Below, one piece after another: positions 57,508 through 64,000 of a stretch of DNA of 64,000 nucleotides (the first letter of the stretch is position 1; every line of letters starts with the position of its first letter). The stretch covers positions 1 through 64,000 of the forward strand of contig CAMVMG010000005.1 of NCBI GenBank assembly GCA_947168525.1, written 5' to 3'. A model generated the notes under the pieces. The model had not been told where the DNA came from. It worked only from the letters and a program-made list of their open reading frames with translations, and made no database searches. Both the position numbers and the translations under genes were made by a program. The stretch comes from an uncultured Bacteroidales bacterium (GTDB taxonomy: Bacteria; Bacteroidota; Bacteroidia; Bacteroidales; UBA932).

Positions 57508-59036
57508 CAGAAGTATTTTTTCTCGTCCCGGTACAAGGCCAGGAATATGAACAGCAGCACGGTGAAGGCCCATAGGGAGGACCCTCCGTAGCTGAGAAAA
57601 GGCAACGGAATGCCGATCACGGGCATCAGCCCCACGGTCATACCTACGTTGATAAACAGGTGCATGAAGATACAGGCGGCCACGCAGTAGCCGTAGATGC
57701 GCGTAAACTTTCCCCGGCAGCGCTCAGCGTCCAGGACAAGCCGCACAATCAGGAACGCATACAGCAGGATCACGATGAGGCAGCCCACAAAGCCCCATTC
57801 CTCACCCACGGTGCAGAAGATAAAGTCGGTCGATTGTTCCGGAACAAAGCCAAAGGTGGTCTGGGTCCCTTGCAGGAACCCCTTGCCGAACAGCCCGCCG
57901 GAGCCGATGGCAATCTTGGACTGGTTCACGTTGTACCCGACGCCGGAGAGGTCTTCTTTCATGCCCAGAAGGACCTCGATACGGCCCCGCTGGTGCGGCT
58001 GGAGCACATCCTGGAAAATGTAGTCGGCCGAAAAAATCAGGATGACCCCCGCCACGAACGTAGCCAGCGCAATCCCCAGGAATCCGTCCCTTTTCCGATA
58101 GGCGTACAAGGCCAGCGGCGGCAGCGCCAGGACGCTCAGGGCCAGCAGGATGTAGATGGGCTTGACCTTCAGGAGGAAACTCCAGAAGTATTCCCGGTTT
58201 TCCCCGGCGGCAGGCACCCAGGTAACCTGGGTCATCCAGTCTATGCGGGACTGCACCCCGGCGCATACCCAGTCCCAGGCGGCCGGCAGCAGGGCCATCA
58301 GCAGCACGAAGGCACCTCCCACTCCCAGTTTCTTCCAGAAATCATTCCCGGTGAGGGCCGAGGAAAGCACCAGGACGCCCAGCAGCAGGATCACCGACCA
58401 GTAAGAGCCCAGCGTGAGCGTGGATATGAACAGCCCGATTACCAGGCCGGTCAGCCCCAGCCACCATCCCGACAGCCCCTCCCGGTACAGGACGAAGATG
58501 AACCCGGCATAGACCAGGGCGCTTCCGGTCTCGCTCTCTGCCACAATCACCAGCATGGGGGCGGCGATGATGGCGACGGCCAGGACAAAGTCTTTGAAAC
58601 GGGACATCTTGAAAGTCTGCTGGCTGAGCACGAAGGCCAGTAGCAAAGATGTGGTTATCTTGGAAATCTCTGCCGGCTGGAACTTGACGGGCCCCAGCTC
58701 GAACCATGAGTGGGAGCCTTTGACATCCTTGGACACGAAAATCACCAGGACCAGCAGCCCCAGTACGGCCAGGTACATGGGGATGGGGAGCGCCTCCCAG
58801 ATTTTGGGCGGGATCACGAACAGGATGAGCCCCGCCAGGCCGAATGCCGTAAGCATCCACACGAACTGTTTCCCGCTGCGGGCGCTCCAGGCGAAGATGG
58901 AAGAGGGACCGGTGGAATGGATGGAGGCATAGATGCTCACCCAGCCAATCAGGACCAGTACCAGGTACACGCCCACCAGCGCCCAGTCGATCGACTGCCG
59001 CAGACGCCGCTGGGGTATGGCTCCTTCCGTAATCAT
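57507..59036 (-). CDS. rodA: RodA, SEDS peptidoglycan glycosyltransferase
   Basis: 509 residues, longer than the ~370 usual for RodA because of an insertion in the middle (about 190-330, with added hydrophobic segments). SEDS motifs are visible: SIDWALVGVYLVLVLIGWVSIYAS at the start; GSHSWFELGPVKFQPAEISK; and near the end TDFIFCTVGEEWGFVG and VIGIPLPFLSYGGSS. It polymerises lipid II with its partner PBP2, whose gene lies directly upstream with no gap. Confidence 0.94.
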   Translation of the reverse strand: MITEGAIPQRRLRQSIDWALVGVYLVLVLIGWVSIYASIHSTGPSSIFAWSARSGKQFVWMLTAFGLAGLILFVIPPKIWEALPIPMYLAVLGLLVLVIFVSKDVKGSHSWFELGPVKFQPAEISKITTSLLLAFVLSQQTFKMSRFKDFVLAVAIIAAPMLVIVAESETGSALVYAGFIFVLYREGLSGWWLGLTGLVIGLFISTLTLGSYWSVILLLGVLVLSSALTGNDFWKKLGVGGAFVLLMALLPAAWDWVCAGVQSRIDWMTQVTWVPAAGENREYFWSFLLKVKPIYILLALSVLALPPLALYAYRKRDGFLGIALATFVAGVILIFSADYIFQDVLQPHQRGRIEVLLGMKEDLSGVGYNVNQSKIAIGSGGLFGKGFLQGTQTTFGFVPEQSTDFIFCTVGEEWGFVGCLIVILLYAFLIVRLVLDAERCRGKFTRIYGYCVAACIFMHLFINVGMTVGLMPVIGIPLPFLSYGGSSLWAFTVLLFIFLALYRDEKKYF

Positions 59037-60878
59037 CTAGTTGGTTTTTACCCGGGACATCAGGTCCGCGTTTTTCATCCTTTCCTCCAGCGCGGTGCGC
59101 TTGACCGTGCCTTTGAGGTATTTCTCTACCATCAGTGAGGCCATCGGCGCGGCATATGTGGCGCCGAAGCCGCCGTTCTCTACATAGGCGGCGATGGCAA
59201 TCTTAGGGTTGTCCATGGGGGCGAAGCAGATGAACACGGAATTGTCGGCGCCGCGGGGATTCTGGGCCGTTCCGGTTTTGCCGCATACGTCTAATGAATC
59301 GATATGGGCCACCCAGGCCGTTCCGCCCATGCCGGCGCCGGAGTTCACCGCCCGCCACATGCCGCGGATCAGTTGCTTGAAATGGACGGTATCCACCTTG
59401 GTGTACTGGCGCTCGGTGAAGCGCGGGTCTATCTCCACGCCCTCGGAGGCCTTCACGATGTGGGGGATATAGTAATGTCCCCGGTTGGCAATGGTGGCGC
59501 ACAGGTTGGCCAGATGCATGGGTGTGGCCAGGATTTCTCCCTGGCCGATGGAGAGGGAAATCACCGTGGTGGAGTTCCATCTTCCGCGCCCGTAGGCCCG
59601 GTTGTAAGTGCGGGATGTGGGGATGCTGCCGGACAGCTCGGCGGGGAAATCGCTTCCCAGCTTCCGGCCGAATCCGAAACTTTCCACGTACTCGTGCCAG
59701 GCGTCCAGGGCGTCGCCGATGTTGTCGTATTTCCGGTTGTCCAGGATGTTCTTGAGGACGTAGCAGTAATAGGCGTTGCAGGACATCATGATGGACTCTT
59801 CCATGTTGATGGGCGACTTATGGCTGTGGCAGCCCAGCTTGTGCCCGGCGCCAAAATGGTAGCCCTGGGAGCAGGGATAGGTGTAGCTGGGTTTGAGCAC
59901 GCCTTCCTGCAGGCCGATGAGCCCGTTCACCAGCTTGAACACCGACCCCGGCGGATAAGACGCCTGGACGGCCCGGTTGTACATGGGCTTGTAGGGGTTC
60001 TGGACAATCTCGTTGTAGTGCTTGCCGATATCGGTCAGCTGCTCCACGTCGATGCCCGGCGAGGACACTAGTGCCAGGATTTCTCCGGTGGAGGGTTCGA
60101 TGGCGACAATGGACCCTACCTTGTTCTGCATCAACTCCTGTCCGTACTGCTGCAGCGTGGCGTCGATGGTGGTCACGATATCGCGCCCCGGGACGGCCTC
60201 CTTGTCTTCGGCACCGCCCTTGTAGGGCTGCTCAATCTGGTTCCGGGAATTCCGGAGGTAGATATGGTACCCCTTCTCTCCCCGGAGATCGGCCTCCCTG
60301 GCAGCCTCGATGCCGGTCATGCCGGCATAGTCTCCGCTCCGGTACTCTCCGGGATATCTGTTAATGTAGTCCTGGTTGACCTCGGACACATAGCCCAGCA
60401 GGTTCCCGCCCGCATTTACGGGATAGTCGCGGATGCCGCGGACCTGGCCCTTGAAGCCGGGGAAACGGTATTTCACCTCGTCGAAACGCATGTAGGTCTC
60501 GGCCGGGACGGTGCGCATCATGGTCACCGACTGGAAGCCGATGGAAGAGCGGCGCCGCTGGTATTCCTGCAGCCGGGCCCGAATGAACGACGGCTCCACA
60601 CCCAGAACGGTGGCCAGGGCCACGGTGTCGAAGGGCTGTACTTCCCGGGGGCTCACCAGGATGTCGTAGGCCACTTTGTTCCCCACCAGGATTTGCCCGT
60701 TGCGGTCGTAGATGACGCCCCGGGTGGGGTAGATGGTCTCGTAGATAGTGGAATTGCGGTCTGCGTCTTCCTTGTACCGGCCTTCCAGGATCTGGATAGA
60801 GAAAATCTTGCCCAGGAGCAGCAGTACTACGATTCCCAGGCCAATCAGCAGACGGATATGACGGGTATCTCCGCTCAT
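59037..60878 (-). CDS. mrdA: penicillin-binding protein 2 (MrdA)
   Basis: 613 residues. One membrane helix (~9-28), a pedestal region (RGVIYDRNGQIL, then AGYSE-like YPGEYRSGDYAGMTGIEAA), then the transpeptidase: PPGSVFK with active Ser, SCN as the SxN motif and GKTGTAQNP as KTG. It crosslinks peptidoglycan with RodA during elongation. The start overlaps the mreD stop by four bases (ATGA). Family assignment rests on the operon and the motif set. Confidence 0.95.
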   Translation of the reverse strand: MSGDTRHIRLLIGLGIVVLLLLGKIFSIQILEGRYKEDADRNSTIYETIYPTRGVIYDRNGQILVGNKVAYDILVSPREVQPFDTVALATVLGVEPSFIRARLQEYQRRRSSIGFQSVTMMRTVPAETYMRFDEVKYRFPGFKGQVRGIRDYPVNAGGNLLGYVSEVNQDYINRYPGEYRSGDYAGMTGIEAAREADLRGEKGYHIYLRNSRNQIEQPYKGGAEDKEAVPGRDIVTTIDATLQQYGQELMQNKVGSIVAIEPSTGEILALVSSPGIDVEQLTDIGKHYNEIVQNPYKPMYNRAVQASYPPGSVFKLVNGLIGLQEGVLKPSYTYPCSQGYHFGAGHKLGCHSHKSPINMEESIMMSCNAYYCYVLKNILDNRKYDNIGDALDAWHEYVESFGFGRKLGSDFPAELSGSIPTSRTYNRAYGRGRWNSTTVISLSIGQGEILATPMHLANLCATIANRGHYYIPHIVKASEGVEIDPRFTERQYTKVDTVHFKQLIRGMWRAVNSGAGMGGTAWVAHIDSLDVCGKTGTAQNPRGADNSVFICFAPMDNPKIAIAAYVENGGFGATYAAPMASLMVEKYLKGTVKRTALEERMKNADLMSRVKTN

Positions 60879-61387
60879 TTGCGCGAATCCGGGGCAAGCG
60901 GGTCTATCGCCAGGAAGGAGAGGGCGGTACTGGCCGCCAGGGAACCCGCAAAGCGGAGGGCGTTGAATGCGAAGGGACGGGTGCCGGCGCCGTCGGCCCA
61001 GATATAGACCAGCAGGAACAGGGCGACGGATAGCACGATGGCCATGGCCACTTTCCAGAATCCGCTGCGATGGACGGAGAAGTCTTCTTTACGGGCAAAG
61101 AGTTCCCCGCCGAATATGAGGCGGATGATGCCGTCGCGGGCGAACGCGACGGGGACCAGCGCCAGGGCGTTAAGCCCCAGGAGGCCTTCCGACAGCGCAT
61201 CTACGGCCCAGCCACTGGCAAAGGCGATGAGCATGGCCAGGGTGGTTCCCACCCGGATAGGGATGCACAGCACCATCACCGGCAGGAGCGTCACCATCAC
61301 GTAGGGCGTGAAGTTGGCGTAGGTGCTCAGTAGAAACTGGGCGATCAGCAGGAGCAGGTATATGAGCCAGAAACCGGACTTTTTCAT
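60875..61387 (-). CDS. mreD: rod shape-determining protein MreD
   Basis: 170 residues with about five membrane helices (FWLIYLLLLIAQFLLSTYANF, TLAMLIAFASGWAVDALSEG, VAMAIVLSVALFLLVYIWADG). Sequence conservation in MreD is low; identity rests on length, topology and the position between mreC and mrdA. It overlaps mreC and mrdA by four bases each. It scaffolds the elongasome in the inner membrane. Confidence 0.85.
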   Translation of the reverse strand: MKKSGFWLIYLLLLIAQFLLSTYANFTPYVMVTLLPVMVLCIPIRVGTTLAMLIAFASGWAVDALSEGLLGLNALALVPVAFARDGIIRLIFGGELFARKEDFSVHRSGFWKVAMAIVLSVALFLLVYIWADGAGTRPFAFNALRFAGSLAASTALSFLAIDPLAPDSRK

Positions 61388-62199
61388 TGTACGAACTCCT
61401 CTATTTCGTCAAACGCGGTGTTGTGCACCACGGAAACATAACGGATGGCGCTGAAGTCCTGGAACAGGTTTACTTCGATCTCGTTGGTGGCCCCGTTGAT
61501 AATCCGGGAAGCCCCGGCTACGCCCAGCGGGATGTCGGGCGGAAACAGCAGCGAGTGGCCGCTGGTGAAGACCGTGTCTCCGGGATTGTATTTGTACTGG
61601 AGGGGAATCTCCTTGAGAATAGCTCCCTTGCTGGATTTTCCGTCCCAGACCAGCAGGCCGGTACCGCCTTCCAGCCCCAGGCGGGCGCTGATGGAGATAT
61701 CGGCATTCTGGAAGGAGAAGGCGTAGGCATGGTGGGCGCTCACGGCGTCGATCATGCCCACCACCCCATTACGGGTGATGATGCCGGATTTTTCCTGGAT
61801 GCCATCTTCGTAACCCCGGTTCAGAATCAGGTAATTGTGCTGGGTGTTCCGGCTTATTTTCACCACCTCTGCCGGGATGATCACGAAGCCGGTGTCCCGG
61901 AGCACGCCGGAGCGCATGGTGTCCGTGCGGGCCTGGCGGAGGGCTTCCCGGGCGGCAGTCAGCTCTTTCAGCAGCTGGGCATTTTCCTGGGAGAGGGCCT
62001 TGTTGGTAGTTGCCAGGCGGAAGAAGTTCTGTACCCGCTGGGTGCTTCCCCAGACCGTCCCCATGAAGCCGTGGATGCTCTTGTTGATCCACAGACGCTG
62101 CAAATCCGCGTTGCGGGACAATAGTTGCAGTGACGCCACCTCCAGAAGGATGAAGATGGCGAGGCTCACGAGGCGGGGAAGTACCTTCCGGGGACGCAT
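61384..62199 (-). CDS. mreC: rod shape-determining protein MreC
   Basis: 271 residues. One N-terminal membrane helix, a coiled coil (~60-95, NKALSQENAQLLKELTAAREALRQA) and the C-terminal beta-barrel pair (VVKISRNTQHNYLILNRG, GIITRNGVVGMIDAVS, PDIPLGVA) are in the usual order. It links MreB inside to PBP2 outside. Four bases after mreB; overlaps mreD. Confidence 0.93.
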   Translation of the reverse strand: MRPRKVLPRLVSLAIFILLEVASLQLLSRNADLQRLWINKSIHGFMGTVWGSTQRVQNFFRLATTNKALSQENAQLLKELTAAREALRQARTDTMRSGVLRDTGFVIIPAEVVKISRNTQHNYLILNRGYEDGIQEKSGIITRNGVVGMIDAVSAHHAYAFSFQNADISISARLGLEGGTGLLVWDGKSSKGAILKEIPLQYKYNPGDTVFTSGHSLLFPPDIPLGVAGASRIINGATNEIEVNLFQDFSAIRYVSVVHNTAFDEIEEFVQ

Positions 62200-62203
62200 A
62201 GGA

Positions 62204-63226
62204 CTAACGCATGAGGAAGGAATAGTTGTCCGTATTCTTGAGGGCGATGCAGGTGCCGCGGGCCACGGCGCGGAGCGGGTCTTCCGCCACGTGGAACGGG
62301 ATGTTCACCTTTTCCGACAGCCGCTTGTCCAGGCCGCGGAGCAGGGCGCCGCCGCCACTGAGGAAGATACCATTTTCCACGATGTCGGAGTACAGTTCCG
62401 GCGGGGTCTGCTCCAGCACCTGCTGGATGGATGCCTCCAGCCGGGCGATGGATTTGTCCAGGCAGTGGGCGATTTCCTGATAGGGAATGAGGGCCTCTAC
62501 CGGGTGGCCGGTCATCAGGTTGGGGCCGCGGACCAGGAAGGGTTCCGGCTCCACATCCAGCGTAGGGAGGACGGCGCCCACGGCGATCTTGATTTTCTCC
62601 GCGGTGGTTTCACCCACCTTGATTACGTGCTGCTGGCGCAGGTAGTTCTGGATATCTGCCGTGAAGACGTCGCCGGCTACGCGGATGGAATCCTGCTGCA
62701 CGATGCCGCCCAGGGAGATGACGGCGATTTCCGTGGTGCCGCCTCCGATATCCACCACCATGTTGCCTTTGGGCGCTTCTACGTCCAGGCCGATACCCAG
62801 GGCCGCGGCCATGGGCTCGTAGATCAGGTACACATCCCGGCCGCCGGCGTGCTCCGAGGAGTCACGGACGGCCCTGATCTCCACTTCCGTGGAACCGGAA
62901 GGGATGCCTACCACCAGCTTGAGGTTAGGGGCGAACAGGCTTCTGTGGCGGGAGTTCACCTGCTTGATGAAGCCTCTGATCATCATTTCCGCGGCATTGA
63001 AGTCTGCGATGACGCCGTCCCGGAGGGGGCGGACGGTCTTGATGCCCGGATTGGTTTTCTCGTGCATCAGTTTAGCCTTCTGGCCCAGGGCGATGCACTT
63101 CCCTGTCTGGTTGTCGATGGCTACGATAGAGGGCTCGTCCAGGGCGATTTGGTCGTTCTGGAAAATGACGGTGTTGGCGGTGCCCAGGTCGATAGCCAGT
63201 TCTTGATTCAAAAAGCGGAGCGCCAT
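62204..63226 (-). CDS. mreB: rod shape-determining actin MreB
   Basis: 340 residues. Actin-fold motifs: phosphate-1 IDLGTANTVIF, LRDGVIADFNAAEMMI, the adenosine region and phosphate-2 MVVDIGGGTTEIAVISLGG, and C-terminal ILSGGGALLRGLDKRLSE. It forms the cytoplasmic filaments that guide elongation. First gene of a minus-strand operon with mreC, mreD, mrdA, rodA and the S41 protease, all with overlaps or gaps of under five bases. Confidence 0.97.
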   Translation of the reverse strand: MALRFLNQELAIDLGTANTVIFQNDQIALDEPSIVAIDNQTGKCIALGQKAKLMHEKTNPGIKTVRPLRDGVIADFNAAEMMIRGFIKQVNSRHRSLFAPNLKLVVGIPSGSTEVEIRAVRDSSEHAGGRDVYLIYEPMAAALGIGLDVEAPKGNMVVDIGGGTTEIAVISLGGIVQQDSIRVAGDVFTADIQNYLRQQHVIKVGETTAEKIKIAVGAVLPTLDVEPEPFLVRGPNLMTGHPVEALIPYQEIAHCLDKSIARLEASIQQVLEQTPPELYSDIVENGIFLSGGGALLRGLDKRLSEKVNIPFHVAEDPLRAVARGTCIALKNTDNYSFLMR

Positions 63227-63264
63227 ATGTTTTTTTCTCTGATTACGAATTTGGAATAATCGTT

Positions 63265-63272
63265 CAAAATTA
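63265..63272 (-). promoter_or_regulatory. -7 box of the mreB operon
   Basis: TAATTTTG on the minus strand, 39 bases upstream of the mreB ATG. No clear -33 box. Confidence 0.5.
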
Positions 63273-63309
63273 AGAAAAAAATCTTATATTAGCATAAATT
63301 ATTTGGAGC

Positions 63310-64000
63310 ATGGGCAGAAAAAGGTATCTGATTGTTACAGCGGGAGGAACCGGTACGCGGATGGGCGGCAGCGTTCCCAAGCAATTCCTGGAACTGGACG
63401 GAAAGCCCATCCTGCGCCTTACTATCGAGCGTTTTCTGGAGGCCTGCCCGGACATTCAGATCATCACCACCCTTCCGGAGTCGCATGTGGTTTCCTGGCG
63501 GCAGTATTGCCTGCAGGAGAGCTTCCGTTGCCGGCAGCGGCTGGTCAAGGGCGGCTTCACCCGTTTCCACTCCGTGAAAAACGCGCTGGAATATGTGCCG
63601 GACGGGGCGCTGGTGGCCATCCACGACGGCGTGCGCCCGCTGCTTTCTGCCGCGTTTATCCGCCGCCTGTGGCAGGAGGCGGAACTGGTTCCCGCACTGG
63701 TTCCTGTGCGTCCTTCCGTAGAAACGCTCAAACTGCTGGACCGTACGCCGGACGGCCGTCTGGTAAGCTCCGGAGAAAGCCTGGACCGCTCCCGTGTCTT
63801 CGGGGCACAGACCCCCCAGATTTTCCACAGCGAAGACCTCAAGGCAGCCTACACCCAGGGCTTCGACACTTCCTTTACCGACGATGCTTCCGTGGCCGAA
63901 AGATACGGAATACCGCTCACCTTCACGGAAGGAGAGCGGTACAATCTCAAAATCACAACCCCTGAAGACCTTCGGCTGGCACAGGCGCTGCTTCCCCTGC
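63310..64000 (+). CDS. ispD: 2-C-methyl-D-erythritol 4-phosphate cytidylyltransferase, 3' end outside the window
   Basis: 230 codons are seen and the frame is still open at base 64000; the family is ~225-235 residues. Nucleotide-binding opening IVTAGGTGTRMGGSVPKQFL, then VKGGFTRFHSVKNAL, VAIHDGVRP and FGAQTPQIF are the IspD motifs. It joins CTP and methylerythritol phosphate in the non-mevalonate isoprenoid pathway. It is divergent from mreB with 83 bases between. A weak TATATTAG box precedes it. Confidence 0.93.
   Translation, partial: MGRKRYLIVTAGGTGTRMGGSVPKQFLELDGKPILRLTIERFLEACPDIQIITTLPESHVVSWRQYCLQESFRCRQRLVKGGFTRFHSVKNALEYVPDGALVAIHDGVRPLLSAAFIRRLWQEAELVPALVPVRPSVETLKLLDRTPDGRLVSSGESLDRSRVFGAQTPQIFHSEDLKAAYTQGFDTSFTDDASVAERYGIPLTFTEGERYNLKITTPEDLRLAQALLPL

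Noticed and set aside
1..64000. CRISPR array, complete insertion sequence, integrase, prophage or rRNA operon
   Set aside because: No regularly spaced direct repeats, no transposase or integrase motifs and no rRNA-like sequence were seen. Mobile-type signals are limited to parDE, ORF6N and the palindromic repeats.

Overview
The window is bacterial chromosome from a member of the Bacteroidota, most likely Bacteroidales. The main evidence is the promoter signature that recurs upstream of genes on both strands: a -7 box TAnnTTTG, often with TTTG or TTG 19-20 bases upstream (for example 1823-1853, 10920-10950, 43393-43424, 54587-54617). Supporting evidence is gene content (GLUG/fimbrillin-type lipoprotein, OmpA-like and DUF5723-like barrels, TPR-LuxR regulators, the mreB-mreC-mreD-mrdA-rodA order). 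The DNA is fairly GC-rich, compatible with an Alistipes-like or uncultured gut Bacteroidales lineage, but the genus cannot be fixed from this window.

Layout. 1-14000: a partial tRNA-Gln, a Na/Pi cotransporter, a nitroreductase, a heterodimeric ABC exporter coupled to a cysteine desulfidase-like enzyme, a three-gene minus-strand group (epimerase, YiiX-like hydrolase, iron alcohol dehydrogenase), and a coupled SPFH / ribbon-helix-helix / hydrolase group. 14000-17400: a TetR gene divergent from a 41-codon ORF and a low-GC GLUG-repeat lipoprotein, with two matching palindromes between them, then an SDR enzyme.

17500-38115 is the most interesting region. It holds a sigma-54 response regulator and a coupled histidine kinase, then TolC, a HlyD-type adaptor, five large FtsX/MacB-type permeases and one LolD/MacB-type ATPase. 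The same heptamer (TGTAAAG/CTTTACA) is clustered upstream of sigma-54-type -24/-12 elements in front of both the regulator gene and tolC, so the control circuit can be read from the DNA. Three minus-strand modules interrupt the transporter genes (ParDE toxin-antitoxin, an ORF6N-domain protein, a small gene paired with DUF5674). Each abuts the stop codon of the preceding transporter gene and has its own Bacteroidota-type promoter. A dispersed palindromic repeat occurs inside the regulator gene (one full and one half copy) and once between permeases 2 and 3.

38000-55800: two related LuxR-type regulators in divergent orientation, envelope genes (OmpA-like, WG-repeat, acyltransferase 3, lipoprotein plus DUF5723-like barrel), a TetR protein with an extra C-terminal HTH next to an outer-membrane barrel gene, a double GNAT acetyltransferase, a membrane-anchored AraC regulator, a frameshifted lipoprotein, an ICMT-like methyltransferase and an AAA-type ATPase under a doubled palindrome. 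55900-64000: tRNA-Leu, then the minus-strand cell-shape operon mreB-mreC-mreD-mrdA-rodA followed by an S41 protease, and a divergent ispD that runs off the window end.

Start sites were moved inward from the longest open frame where a promoter, signal peptide or coupling overlap required it. Functions come from motifs and family resemblance read by eye; no database search was run.
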